The notes under the pieces were generated by a model, which was not told the DNA's origin, searched no databases, and was given only the letters and a program-made list of their open reading frames with translations. A DNA stretch of 64,000 bases from contig NZ_LMFS01000001.1 in assembly GCF_001426945.1 (NCBI RefSeq), forward strand, positions 41,412 through 105,411. Reading direction: 5' to 3'. Below are positions 51,190 to 60,136 of this stretch, one piece after another (the first letter of the stretch is position 1; the number at the start of each line of letters is the position of its first letter). The DNA comes from Pseudolabrys sp. Root1462. GTDB taxonomy: Bacteria > Pseudomonadota > Alphaproteobacteria > Rhizobiales > Xanthobacteraceae. The position numbers and the translations under genes were made by a program.

Positions 51190-52047
51190 TCAGGTCGCCT
51201 TTCCGAAAAGTCCGAGCGGCCGGAAGGCGAGAAGCAAAGCCATCGGCCCGAAGATGACGAAGTAGGCAAGCTCGGGGAACATCACCTGGCCCACGGTATT
51301 CAAGAGGCCGACCAGCAGGCTGCCGATGGCGACGCCAAGCAGGCTGCCGCGGCCGCCGATGATGACGACGGCCAGGCTGAAAACCAGGATTTCGGAATCC
51401 GCCGAGGGGTAAAGCGAAAGGAACGCGCCGCCCATCATGCCGCCCAGGCCGGCCAGCGCCGATCCGAGCACGAAGGTTGCGAGGAAGACGCGGCGGATAT
51501 TGATGCCCGAGGCTTCCACCATCTCGGCGTCATCGACGCCCGCGCGGATGAGCGCGCCAAGGCGCGTTCTGAACAGCAGCAGATAGAGCGCGATCAGCAC
51601 CAGGACGCCGACCAGCAGCACAAACAGGCGATACTTCGGATAAAATATGCCGAAGAAGGTCAGGCCGCCCTTGAGAGCGTCCGGAATCGGCACCGTGAAG
51701 CTGTCTCCGCCCCAGATCACCAGTGCCATGTCGTTGAGCACGAAGGCGACGCCAAGCGTCAGCAGCACCTGGCGCAGGTCGTTGCCGCGCACGAAGCGCA
51801 GCAGGCCCTGGTTGAGCGCGAGGCCGATCAGCGCCACCGCGATCATCGCGGCAATGGCGCCGAGCGTGAAGCTACCTGTCTTCACCGCAACCGTGTAGCC
51901 GACATAACCGCCGAACAGATACAGCGCGCCGTGAGCCAGATTGACGATCCGCAGCAGGCCGAAAATGAGCGTGAAGCCGCTCGCCACGATGAACAGCAGC
52001 GCGGCGAAGGTCAGCCCGTTCAGCAACTGGAATGCGTTCATTCCCAT
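51190..52047 (-). CDS. Liv-type ABC transporter permease (LivH-like)
   Basis: A 285-residue LivH-type permease with eight hydrophobic helices; typical segments are FGLLRIVNLAHGALYLFGGY and VIIGGRGSLLGVAIGSLLVG. It is the first transporter gene of the leftward operon, 29 bases after the second PuuE-like gene. Confidence 0.92.
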   Translation of the reverse strand: MGMNAFQLLNGLTFAALLFIVASGFTLIFGLLRIVNLAHGALYLFGGYVGYTVAVKTGSFTLGAIAAMIAVALIGLALNQGLLRFVRGNDLRQVLLTLGVAFVLNDMALVIWGGDSFTVPIPDALKGGLTFFGIFYPKYRLFVLLVGVLVLIALYLLLFRTRLGALIRAGVDDAEMVEASGINIRRVFLATFVLGSALAGLGGMMGGAFLSLYPSADSEILVFSLAVVIIGGRGSLLGVAIGSLLVGLLNTVGQVMFPELAYFVIFGPMALLLAFRPLGLFGKAT

Positions 52048-52076
52048 GAAATCAGGCCCAAATCGTCTTGTTCATG

Positions 52077-52955
52077 TCACGGCGCCTTCGGTCCGGCGCC
52101 GCGGTACCAGTCGTAGATCTGCTCGCCGGTCCAGAACAGGACGCCGGGCTTGGAGCGGATCTGCTCGAAGAACTTGCGGACGTATTTGAGCCGGTGCGGC
52201 GCGCCGACGATGTAGGGATGCTGCACGACCGCCATGATGCGCGCCGAGCCTTCGGCGTCTTCATAGATCTGGTCGAACTGATCGATGGCGCGCTCGTAGT
52301 ATTCCGAGGCTTTGTGATGCTGGATCAACATCATCGCGACGTCGTTGCATTCCTGCGTATAGGGCACGTTGACGATCGGCCTGGTGCGTGTCTTCAGCCA
52401 TACCGGCTGATCGTCGAGCACCCAGTCGCAGACATAGTCGTAGCCTTCCTCGACGAGATGATCCGGCGTCTCCCAGGTTTCGGTCAGGCCAGGCCCAAGC
52501 CAGCCGCGCGGCCGCTTGCCGGTGAATTTCTCGATCGCGTCGGCGGTCTTGCGGATGTCTTCGCGCTCGTTCTCCACCTTCTGCATGTTGCGCTGGGTGA
52601 AGCCGTGGCCCATGAATTCCCATTTGCGCTCCAGCGCTGCCTCGGCGATGGCCGGATAGGCGGAGAGCGCCGAGCCGTTGATCGCGAGCACACCTGGAAT
52701 TTTGAGGTCGTCGAAGACCTTGAGCAGCCGCCAGAAGCCGACCCGGTTGCCGTATTCGTGCCAGCACCAGTTCGGAATGTCGGGCATCGGCGCGCCGCCG
52801 GCCGGCGGCGTCAGTACCGTGCGTGGCATCGTCAATTTCGGGTCCCATTCCTCGATATTGACGATACTCCACACCACCATGCGCGCCCCATCCGGCAGCT
52901 TGAGCGGCGGACGCTTATGGATCGGCGAATAATCGATACGCTCCGTCGGCAGCAT
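52077..52955 (-). CDS. polysaccharide deacetylase family hydrolase, PuuE-like (copy 2)
   Basis: A 292-residue cytoplasmic enzyme nearly colinear with copy 1 at 33792, sharing PMPDIPNW, WHEYGNRVGFWR, GPGLTETWETPD, DYVCDWVLDDQPVWLKT and CNDVAMMLIQHH. PuuE-fold enzymes open cyclic ureides and imides. The high likeness of copies 1 and 2, placed in opposite arms of the island and each transcribed towards the centre, argues for duplication of a block. Substrate range may differ between the copies. Confidence 0.85.
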   Translation of the reverse strand: MLPTERIDYSPIHKRPPLKLPDGARMVVWSIVNIEEWDPKLTMPRTVLTPPAGGAPMPDIPNWCWHEYGNRVGFWRLLKVFDDLKIPGVLAINGSALSAYPAIAEAALERKWEFMGHGFTQRNMQKVENEREDIRKTADAIEKFTGKRPRGWLGPGLTETWETPDHLVEEGYDYVCDWVLDDQPVWLKTRTRPIVNVPYTQECNDVAMMLIQHHKASEYYERAIDQFDQIYEDAEGSARIMAVVQHPYIVGAPHRLKYVRKFFEQIRSKPGVLFWTGEQIYDWYRGAGPKAP

Positions 52956-53082
52956 GGCTATTTCTCTGGCGAGCGTGGTGTGATGGGGAAGGGGTCGCGC
53001 TCGCGGCGCGCCGGATAAACAGGGCGGCCGGCGACCGGCAGCGCATTCTGCTCGACCGGCAGCACTAGGCGCGCGGCGGCGT

Positions 53083-53982
53083 TCACTTCGAGCCTCCCAG
53101 CGCCGGATTGATGCCGCGATACCAGTTGTAAATCTCTTCGCCGTTCCAGTGCAGCACGCCGTCGAATTTGTTGACGTAGTCGTAGATGTCCCGCAGCGCC
53201 TTGATGCGGAACGGCTGGCCGCTGATGTAGGGGTGGATGGCGATCGCCATGATCTTGGCGCGGTCCTGGCCCTCTTCGTAAAGCGTGTTGAAGGACTCCA
53301 CGGTGCGTTTGTAGAGGTGGTCGCTCTCGTGATGCTGCACCATCATCATCGGGATATCGTTGAGTTCGACCGTGTAGGGCAGGGTGACCAGCGGGCCGTT
53401 GGTGGTCTTGATGACGGTTGGCTCGTCGTCATAGACCCAGTCGCCAATATACTTGACGCCGGCGGCGGTCAGGTTGTCCGGCGTCTCCAGGGTTTGAGTG
53501 AGGCCGGGTCCGAGCCAGCCGACCGGGCGCTTGCCGGTGAATTTCTCGATCACGTCCATGCTGCGATGGATCATCGCCTTCTGGTCGGGATCCTTGTGGA
53601 TCGGGCCCTGTTCATAGGCGTGGCCCATGAACTCCCAGCCGAGATCCTTGGCCTCCTGGGCGACGCGCGGATAATCCTCGCAGACACGGGCGTTGATCGA
53701 GAGCGTCGGGCGGATGCCGAGTTTCTTGAATAGATCGAAGAAACGCCAGCAGCCGACGCGCATGCCGTATTCGTGCCAGCTCCAGTTCGGCACGTCGGGC
53801 AGCAGCGGCACGCCGGTCGGTGCCGGAATCACCTGCCGCGCCATCGGCTTGGAAATATCCCAAACCTCGTAATTGACGATGGTCCAGATGACGATGCGGC
53901 TGTTGCCCGGGAGCTTGAGCGGCGGGCGATCGACGATCGCGGAATATTCGGCGCGCTCGCGCGGGATCATCGGCTGGGTCAT
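53083..53982 (-). CDS. polysaccharide deacetylase family hydrolase, PuuE-like (copy 3, divergent)
   Basis: A 299-residue member of the same family but clearly more distant: it keeps LLPDVPNWSWHEYGMRVG, MGHAYEQGPIHKD, GPGLTQTLETPDNL, GDWVYDDEPTVIKT and IHPYISGQPFRI. Differences in the substrate-facing loops suggest another substrate or the next step of the pathway. A GAGGAGACCAG ribosome site precedes the ATG. It lies between copy 2 and the cysteine hydrolase gene; a 127-base gap before copy 2 is non-coding. Confidence 0.85.
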   Translation of the reverse strand: MTQPMIPRERAEYSAIVDRPPLKLPGNSRIVIWTIVNYEVWDISKPMARQVIPAPTGVPLLPDVPNWSWHEYGMRVGCWRFFDLFKKLGIRPTLSINARVCEDYPRVAQEAKDLGWEFMGHAYEQGPIHKDPDQKAMIHRSMDVIEKFTGKRPVGWLGPGLTQTLETPDNLTAAGVKYIGDWVYDDEPTVIKTTNGPLVTLPYTVELNDIPMMMVQHHESDHLYKRTVESFNTLYEEGQDRAKIMAIAIHPYISGQPFRIKALRDIYDYVNKFDGVLHWNGEEIYNWYRGINPALGGSK

Positions 53983-53994
53983 CGTCTGGTCTCC

Positions 53995-54639
53995 TCAGGC
54001 GCGGCGCTGGGCGGGCGGCGCGAAGGCCGCGATCAATTCACTGGCGGTGGCGACCTGGCCGAAGGCGGTGCCGATGACGCGCAGCGCGGCGGCATGCAGC
54101 TCCGGCCCGTCCATCGTATCGACGCAGTCGGAGACGACGACGGTCGCGTAGTCGCGGCAGCAGGCGGCGGCCGCGGTCGCCATGACGCATGAATTGGTGT
54201 TGACGCCGGTGATCAGCACGGTGTCGACGCCGTGGGCGCGCAGGCTCAGATCAAGATCGGTGGCGATGAAGCAGTCATAGCGCTTCTTGGCGTCGACGAT
54301 GAAATCGTTCGCCTCATAGACCTCCGGCATCACCTCGCAGCCGGGCATGCCGATGATGTTGTGCTTGAGCACATTCTTGCGCGGATTGTTCGGATCGGCG
54401 GCGCGGGCGCGCCAGGCCGGATTCGACGCGATTTCCTGGGAGTCGCGATAAGTGGCAAGGCAATGGAAGACCGGAATGCCGGCGGCCCGGGCCTTCTGAA
54501 AGAACGCCGCATTGGCGGCGACCACCTTGCGCGCGGCCTCGGCCTCGAGCGGCATGGTCGCCACCGACGGGTCGAGATGACCGCGGTGCAGGTCGATGGC
54601 GATAATGCCAAGGCGCGCGTTCTCGATTCCTTTGACCAT
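53995..54639 (-). CDS. cysteine hydrolase (isochorismatase-like amidohydrolase)
   Basis: A 214-residue enzyme of the isochorismatase/RutB/biuret-hydrolase fold, with the Asp-Lys-Cys triad visible as IIAIDLHRGH (Asp16), VDAKKRYDCF (Lys) and TGVNTNSCVMAT (Cys151). Such enzymes hydrolyse amides and ureides in pyrimidine, triazine and nicotinate breakdown. The ATG at 54639 has GAGGA upstream and sits 11 bases after the alpha/beta-hydrolase stop; the open frame continuing upstream is only the shadow of that gene. Confidence 0.88.
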   Translation of the reverse strand: MVKGIENARLGIIAIDLHRGHLDPSVATMPLEAEAARKVVAANAAFFQKARAAGIPVFHCLATYRDSQEIASNPAWRARAADPNNPRKNVLKHNIIGMPGCEVMPEVYEANDFIVDAKKRYDCFIATDLDLSLRAHGVDTVLITGVNTNSCVMATAAAACCRDYATVVVSDCVDTMDGPELHAAALRVIGTAFGQVATASELIAAFAPPAQRRA

Positions 54640-54650
54640 CGGTCGGGTCC

Positions 54651-55877
54651 TCAGATCAGCGGCGCCCAGGAGCGCTTGAGCAGCGCTTCCTGATCGATGC
54701 CGAATTTGTCGGCCAGCCAGTCGCAGAGGACTTCCTGGCCGAGGGTGGGATTGTCGTGCTGGCAGTGTTCGGCGCCGGTCTCTTCCGTGTCGAGAATGCG
54801 CAGCGTGGCGTCGACGCCGTTGGCAATGGCGCTGTCGTAGGTCTGTTTCGCCGCCTTCACGGTGAGGACGTCGTGGCCGCCGTGCAGCACCAGGTAAGGA
54901 CACTTCATATTCTTGAGATGGCCTTCGAGCGTAAAGGGCTCCATCTTCTTGTGCGCTTCGGCCATGGTCTTGGCGCCCATCACCCAGCGGATATGCATGG
55001 CGAGGCCGAAATCGTCGCCCTTGTTGCCCCACATCTCGGGCAGCGACCAGATGGCGCCGTGCGAGATGGCGGCGGCGAGGCGCGGCTCGTAGCAGGCGGC
55101 GCGCGCGGCATAGTAGCCGCCCATGCTGGACCCGCAAACGGCAATCCGCGCCGGATCGACGTCGTCGCGAGTCAAAAGCCAGTCGATGCACTTGCCGATC
55201 GGCACTTCGGTGTCATGGCGGCTGACGACGCCGTGGCGGCGCAGCGTGCCGCCCTGGCCGGGGCCGTCGATCATCAGGACCGAGATGCCGCGTTGCAGGC
55301 AGCCATGCGCCTGCATGAACCACATTTCGTCCTTGATGGAATCGAGGCCGCCCATGCAGATCAGCACGGGCAGCTTCTCGCCGGGGAACGGAGCGCGGAC
55401 GAAATAGGCGCAGATCGGTTTGCCGGGTTCGTAGGGAATGTCGACGGCGATACCGGGCGGATTGAGCCGGGCGAGGAATTTCTGCGAGCAGGCTTCCATC
55501 TTCTCGAAGGTCGGCAGCCGGCGCGGGTCGGTCGGCTCGAGGTGGAATTCGGCCTGCCGGTAGTAATCGGCGGCGCGCAGGAAGCAGTTCATCGCGGTGC
55601 GGATATGGCCGGCTTTTTCCGCTTCATGACCGCGTGTCATGTTTCGGGCGGCAATACGCAACCATTCCGTATGCCAGCTCCCCAGATCGCCGGGGATCAT
55701 GCGGCTGGCGGCCTGGAAAACCTCGCTGACGGCACCGCCGCCCTCCTGCGTTTCGCCGAGACCGCGGCGGAATTGATAGGAGAGCCACGGATGTTCGGGC
55801 CAGTGATGCCAGCCGAAGAGCTCGTAATGCGCCGAGCGATCTGCGGTGATCTGGTCGATCGTATCGTCGGCGGACAT
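54651..55877 (-). CDS. alpha/beta hydrolase resembling 2,6-dihydroxypseudooxynicotine hydrolase
   Basis: A 408-residue hydrolase with an N-terminal helical domain (to about 165) and a C-terminal alpha/beta domain. Catalytic residues: Ser in CGSSMGGYYA, Asp in HGGHDVLTV, His in GAEHCQHDN. Arrangement and segments such as GGLDSIKDEMW and IDGPGQGGTLRR follow the C-C-cleaving nicotine-pathway hydrolase and the FrsA/DUF1100 group. ATG 55877 is preferred over a TTG at 55937. First gene of the leftward operon, opposite the second GntR regulator, with a TGTATACA site about 85 bases upstream. Confidence 0.82.
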   Translation of the reverse strand: MSADDTIDQITADRSAHYELFGWHHWPEHPWLSYQFRRGLGETQEGGGAVSEVFQAASRMIPGDLGSWHTEWLRIAARNMTRGHEAEKAGHIRTAMNCFLRAADYYRQAEFHLEPTDPRRLPTFEKMEACSQKFLARLNPPGIAVDIPYEPGKPICAYFVRAPFPGEKLPVLICMGGLDSIKDEMWFMQAHGCLQRGISVLMIDGPGQGGTLRRHGVVSRHDTEVPIGKCIDWLLTRDDVDPARIAVCGSSMGGYYAARAACYEPRLAAAISHGAIWSLPEMWGNKGDDFGLAMHIRWVMGAKTMAEAHKKMEPFTLEGHLKNMKCPYLVLHGGHDVLTVKAAKQTYDSAIANGVDATLRILDTEETGAEHCQHDNPTLGQEVLCDWLADKFGIDQEALLKRSWAPLI

Positions 55878-55956
55878 GACACCCCGTTCTGAAACAACGC
55901 CCAACCGAGCGCCGCGATAGCGGATCGTCGAATCCAAGGATCAGGGAGTCAAGGAA

Positions 55957-55970
55957 AAATGTATACACTT
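55957..55970. promoter_or_regulatory. TGTATACA-type operator before the leftward catabolic operon
   Basis: AAATGTATACACTT, matching the sites at 33036 and 33068 in the other control region of the island. It lies about 80 bases before the alpha/beta-hydrolase start codon. Confidence 0.55.
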
Positions 55971-56082
55971 TTCAAAATGGCTGACATTTTTGCGGCAGGC
56001 CTACTTAGTGGGCATCTTAAACTCTTCGGATATACGCTTCATTCGAGCATCGCTTCCCGGAAATAGTCCGCAGCCAAGTGAT

Positions 56083-56095
56083 AGTGTATCCACTT
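56083..56095. promoter_or_regulatory. second TGTATACA-like site beside the right GntR gene
   Basis: AGTGTATCCACTT, one base away from the palindromic form AGTGTATACACTT, 20 bases before the GntR start codon. Suggests autoregulation of the right-hand repressor. Confidence 0.5.
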
Positions 56096-56114
56096 ATGCC
56101 TTGATGCGAAGCCG

Positions 56115-56900
56115 ATGGCGCGTATCAATAAGGCCGGAGACGACGCCATGGCGGAAAGCCCACTCGGTCAATCTACTCGCGATCATGAAATGGCCGGCTC
56201 GGTCCGTGATGGCCGCAGCGCCCTGTCGGTCACTGACCGGCTGCGCGAAGCCATCCTGGGCGGCGAGATCGCGACGGGCGTCCGCCTCAATGAAGTTCGG
56301 CTGAGTCAGATGATGGAGGTGTCGCGCACACCGGTGCGCGCAGCGCTGCAGGCGTTGGCTGGTGAGGGGCTGCTCGATTACGTGCCGAACCGCGGCTTCC
56401 TTGTACGCACGTTTCCACTGTCGGAAATTGTCGATGCGTACGAGATACGTGCCCAGCTCGAGGGTCTTGCCACGCGCTTCGCCGCAGAGCGCGGCCTGAG
56501 TGAGCAGGACCGTCACATCATCGAACAGGCTCTGGCCGATGGCGATGCGCTCCTCGCCAAGGGCGTGTTCGAGACCGGTGATATGTCGCGCTATCGCCGG
56601 ATCAACGGTGATATCCATGATACCATTCTCGGCGCGGCCAAGAACCGTATGCTCGGCGAAATGATCCGGATCTGCCACCACGTGCCGGTGTCGTCGAACC
56701 GCAACATCGTGGCGTTCGAGTACCGTTACGTCCGGCGCCGCCATGACGATCACCACCGCATCTACGAGGCGATTCTCGCGCGCGAACCGCATCGCGCCGA
56801 AGCGCTGATGCGGGAGCATATCGCGGGTATCAAATCATCGCTGGTAAACTCGTTGCGTCACCAAGCCCCCGATACCAGTGAATATCGGACAAGCCTCTGA
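56115..56900 (+). CDS. GntR-family transcriptional regulator, FCD domain (right end of catabolic island)
   Basis: A 261-residue repressor with a winged helix (LTDRLRE-type entry, LNEVRLSQMMEVSRTPVRAAL) and FCD effector domain (RRHDDHHRIYEAILAREPHRAE). It is a paralog of the regulator at 32224 with the same domain spacing, but has a 35-residue polar N-terminal extension; the ATG at 56148 or 56190 could be the real start. Divergent to the leftward operon and placed as its mirror-image control gene. Confidence 0.86.
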   Translation: MARINKAGDDAMAESPLGQSTRDHEMAGSVRDGRSALSVTDRLREAILGGEIATGVRLNEVRLSQMMEVSRTPVRAALQALAGEGLLDYVPNRGFLVRTFPLSEIVDAYEIRAQLEGLATRFAAERGLSEQDRHIIEQALADGDALLAKGVFETGDMSRYRRINGDIHDTILGAAKNRMLGEMIRICHHVPVSSNRNIVAFEYRYVRRRHDDHHRIYEAILAREPHRAEALMREHIAGIKSSLVNSLRHQAPDTSEYRTSL

Positions 56901-56933
56901 CGCCTGCAAAGTGCAGATCCTGCGACGGGTCAA

Positions 56934-58103
56934 TTAAGGGCGCATTACGACCTTGATGACGCCGTCCTTTTTGTCTCTGAACTTTTCATACATCTCGGGC
57001 GCGTCCTCGAGGCTCGCAGGGTGGGTCACCACGAAACTCGGGTCGATCCTGCCGGCTTCAATAAGCTTGAGCAGTGGCTTGGTATAGGCCTGCACATGCG
57101 TCTGGCCCATCTTGAGGGTCAAACCTTTATTCATTGCCGCGCCAATCGGAATGTTATCTCCCATCCCAACATAGACGCCGGGGATGGAAACCGTCCCTGC
57201 TTTGCGGCACGCCATGATGGCCTGACGTAGAACGTGGACTCTGTCGGTCGCCAGGAAAGCCGCTGCCTTGACCTTATCAAGCACAGCGTCCGCCGCACCG
57301 TGACCGGCCGCTTCGCAGCCAACCGCGTCGATGCAGCTGTCGGGACCGCGATTATTCGTGCGCGCCATTAACCCGTCGTGCACATCCGATTGAGAGAAGT
57401 CGATGGTTTCGGCGCCGCCCGCGCTCGCCATGGTCAGCCGCTCCGGCACTTCATCGATGGCAATTATTCGGCCGGCACCAAGCATGAGCGCCGAACGAAT
57501 GGCAAACTGGCCGACCGGCCCGCATCCCCAGATGGCGACGGTATCGCCGTCTCTGATCTGAGCATTGAGTGCAGCCATGTAGCCAGTTGGAAAGATATCC
57601 GAAAGAAATAGGGCCTGTTCGTCGCTGACACTCTCAGGAACCTTGATGGGACCTATATCGGCCATGGGTACGCGCAGATATTCGGCCTGGCCGCCCGCGT
57701 ATCCGCCCAACATATGACTGAACCCGAATAATCCTGCCGGGGATTGGCCCATCGCTTTACGAGCCATTTCGGCATTGGGATTAGTGGTGTCGCAGCAGGA
57801 GTAAAGCCCCTGTTTGCAGAACCAGCAATTGCCGCAACTGATGGTGAAGGGGACAACAACTCTGTCGCCCTTTTGCAGGTTGGTGACATCGGATCCGACC
57901 TCGACCACCACGCCCATATTCTCGTGGCCCAGAATATCACCGCTCTCCATCGTCGGCTGGTAGCCGTCGTAAAGATGAAGATCGGAACCGCAGATGGCGC
58001 ATGCCGTGATCTTGATGATCGCATCGCGCGAGTGTTGGATCTTTGGGTCAGGTACAGTATCGACGCGCACGTCGCCTTTACCGTGCCAGCATAAAGCGCG
58101 CAT
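56934..58103 (-). CDS. zinc-dependent alcohol dehydrogenase (formaldehyde-dehydrogenase-like)
   Basis: A 389-residue medium-chain dehydrogenase. Catalytic zinc ligands are in [13 protein letters not shown] and GHENMG; the structural zinc cysteines are in [15 protein letters not shown]; the NAD loop is [10 protein letters not shown]. Length and the insertion after the structural lobe fit the glutathione-independent formaldehyde dehydrogenase/threonine-dehydrogenase-like group. The ATG at 58103 has AAGGA nine bases before it. It converges on the right GntR gene with 34 bases between, and need not belong to the island. Confidence 0.88.
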   Translation of the reverse strand: MRALCWHGKGDVRVDTVPDPKIQHSRDAIIKITACAICGSDLHLYDGYQPTMESGDILGHENMGVVVEVGSDVTNLQKGDRVVVPFTISCGNCWFCKQGLYSCCDTTNPNAEMARKAMGQSPAGLFGFSHMLGGYAGGQAEYLRVPMADIGPIKVPESVSDEQALFLSDIFPTGYMAALNAQIRDGDTVAIWGCGPVGQFAIRSALMLGAGRIIAIDEVPERLTMASAGGAETIDFSQSDVHDGLMARTNNRGPDSCIDAVGCEAAGHGAADAVLDKVKAAAFLATDRVHVLRQAIMACRKAGTVSIPGVYVGMGDNIPIGAAMNKGLTLKMGQTHVQAYTKPLLKLIEAGRIDPSFVVTHPASLEDAPEMYEKFRDKKDGVIKVVMRP

Positions 58104-58378
58104 GGGTCGAATCCTTAGATTTTGAGAATAATCTAAGGGCCAACACCGGTGAGGCATGCCGGTTCCGTCTTGGCTTGTACAATCGGCGCCGCGAACTCGT
58201 TACGGCAAGCCAGCGCCGCGGAGTGGTCCGAACGATGGCTAGCTCGCGACCTCGTGGAGAATGAACTCTGTCGATGCCGGATCGCGAACCCCGAATGCTG
58301 GAACCGCGTAGAAACATCGACCATTCGGAGGCCTTTGAGAAAGCCTCCGAACGGGCCGATAGTTTGTTTGCGGACTCT

Positions 58379-58618
58379 TTAGTGACTCGAGACTTCCGCG
58401 ACCGGAACGCGGTTGAACTCGCGCAGTTCAGTCGCGGTAATGCCCGACGCGTTGATCGGCGCCGCGGCGAAGGCATAAGCCTCGGTGGCCGGCGAGGCGT
58501 TCTGGGTCTGCCAGTAGGCGTCGCGTTCCTTGGTGAGCATCGAACCATCACTGGCAAGAGCGGAAGTCGCGAAGCTGACAGCCAGCAGTGAAACGAGAGC
58601 GATCGTGATCTTGGTCAT
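58379..58618 (-). CDS. small secreted protein, unknown function
   Basis: A 79-residue protein with a clear signal peptide (MTKITIALVSLLAVSFATSALA), leaving about 57 residues that are polar and contain a Tyr-rich region but no cysteine. AGGA lies ten bases before the ATG. Of a kind common in Bradyrhizobiaceae genomes (short, exported, otherwise anonymous). No neighbour on the same operon. Confidence 0.65.
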   Translation of the reverse strand: MTKITIALVSLLAVSFATSALASDGSMLTKERDAYWQTQNASPATEAYAFAAAPINASGITATELREFNRVPVAEVSSH

Positions 58619-59010
58619 TATCGTAAGTCCTACTTGAGTAATTCGATTCGGTGGTCCGGCTCATTCCGGATCGTGTCTTTATGTAAAAGACGCCTCGTTC
58701 GGAGGCCATTATGCGTAGTGATGGAAGGCACAAACATTGGTTTGGGCAAGCGTCTGATCGGCGAATCTTCGGACGAAGGAGCGGCCCGCTGGACTCGGGT
58801 CAACAGGCGAGCGTTTAGCGACGCCCGCTATCTCGTTTGCTAGCTCCGGCTGATTGCGAATTTGGATCAGACGCGCCCTAAATCTCTTGGGTCGTCTGCC
58901 CAGAAGAACCGCGGCCGCAGCGTCGTGGCAGGCTCATGCGCGGGAGACTGTCCCTGGTTCGTCGCTGTGCGCGGTGCGGGGCGAACTTATCGGGAGGGGC
59001 GGCGGAATTT
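58619..59010. other. non-coding stretch before the receiver gene end
   Basis: About 390 bases with several short ORFs in different frames, none with motif or ribosome site. I see nothing further to annotate. Confidence 0.45.
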
Positions 59011-59370
59011 CTATCTGCTTCGATCGAGGGCCATTCCGACATACGCAAGCAGCCGCCCGGCGTCGAACGGTTTGCTCAAGAAGCCAACGGCGCCGAGTGC
59101 CTCGGCTTGTTGGCGCAGCCGCTCTTGAGGAAACGCGGTGATGAAGATGGTCGGGACACAGATGCCGCGATCGAGCAGCGCCTTCGACAGTTCCATGCCG
59201 GTCATGCCCGGCATCTGCACGTCGGTAATGACGCATCGAGACTTGGCCACGGCATTGGAATCGAGAAAGGCTTGCGCTGAATCAAAAGCGCAAGTCTCCA
59301 GTCCACAGGACTGAATTAAGTTCTCCGTCGCAGATCGGACCTCATCATCGTCATCGATAATTGCTATCAT
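59011..59370 (-). CDS. stand-alone response-regulator receiver
   Basis: A 119-residue CheY-like receiver with the acidic pair in IIDDDDEVRSA, the phospho-Asp in CVITDVQMPGMTG, Thr in IFITAF and Lys in LSKPFD. There is no output domain. Start at 59370 (GGAAG upstream) matches the family; an ATG at 59433 would add 21 residues. It lies 52 bases or more downstream of the FixJ-like gene in the same direction and may compete for, or relay, phosphate from the kinase at 60133. Confidence 0.87.
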   Translation of the reverse strand: MIAIIDDDDEVRSATENLIQSCGLETCAFDSAQAFLDSNAVAKSRCVITDVQMPGMTGMELSKALLDRGICVPTIFITAFPQERLRQQAEALGAVGFLSKPFDAGRLLAYVGMALDRSR

Positions 59371-59485
59371 ATCGTCTTCCGAGGTGGCTGCGGTCCTCTC
59401 CGCATCGTCGGAGAGCGTCTTCAATCCATACATAGACCTTCGCGATTGCAGCGCACATCTATACAGTGGTTTGCTTTTCCCGGTA

Positions 59486-60136
59486 TCAGGCGCTTTGGTG
59501 CATACCGAGGGTCTCAGCCATGCGGACGAGGTCGGCCAGCGATCTGGCCACCATTTTCCGCATCACGTTGCCACGGTGAATTTTGACCGTGATTTCGGCG
59601 AGGCCCATTTCGCCGGCCACTTGCTTGTTCAATAGGCCTTTCGTGACATACCGCATGACTTCGACCTCGCGGGCCGTCAACGACTGATAATTGTCCCGGA
59701 GTGCCTGGACGGACTGCATAGACGTTCGACGTGTTCGGTCGCGTTCGATGGCAGTGGCAACGGCGTCCAGCATGTCCTGGTCACGAAACGGTTTGGACAG
59801 AAAATCGACCGCGCCCGCCTTCATGGCCCGCACCGACATCGGGATGTCGCCGTGCCCGGTCATGAAAACGATCGGTACGTCGATGCCGAGTTTCGCCAAT
59901 TGACCCTGGAATTCCAGGCCACTGATACCGGGAAGACGAATATCGAGCACCAAGCAGCTCGGCGTTTCCGGGAATTTCGCCGCCAACAGTTCTTGTGCCG
60001 AGCCGAAAACTACCGCCTCCAGCCCTACCGAGTTGAAGAGATTGGCCAGCGCACCGCGCATGTCGTCGTCATCGTCAACGATGATCACGGTCGGGCCCTG
60101 CGCCTCGCCCGCCTTGGTCCGCGATTTCTGGTTCAT
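59486..60136 (-). CDS. FixJ-family response regulator (receiver plus LuxR-type HTH)
   Basis: A 216-residue two-domain regulator: a receiver with DDDDDMRGAL, phospho-Asp in CLVLDIRLPGISG, Thr in VFMTGHGD and Lys in LSKPFRD, then a LuxR-type helix-turn-helix (SLTAREVEVMRYVTKG, EITVKIHRGNVMRKM). Its ATG overlaps the kinase stop by four bases, so the pair is translated together. Targets unknown; relatives include FixJ, TodT and TutC, which control respiration or aromatic catabolism. Confidence 0.92.
   Translation of the reverse strand: MNQKSRTKAGEAQGPTVIIVDDDDDMRGALANLFNSVGLEAVVFGSAQELLAAKFPETPSCLVLDIRLPGISGLEFQGQLAKLGIDVPIVFMTGHGDIPMSVRAMKAGAVDFLSKPFRDQDMLDAVATAIERDRTRRTSMQSVQALRDNYQSLTAREVEVMRYVTKGLLNKQVAGEMGLAEITVKIHRGNVMRKMVARSLADLVRMAETLGMHQSA

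Noticed and set aside
48929-55892. Several long plus-strand ORFs (316-451 codons) opposite the Liv transporter, PuuE-like and hydrolase genes
   Set aside because: All are antisense shadows; the minus-strand genes have clear motifs, ribosome sites and tight spacing.
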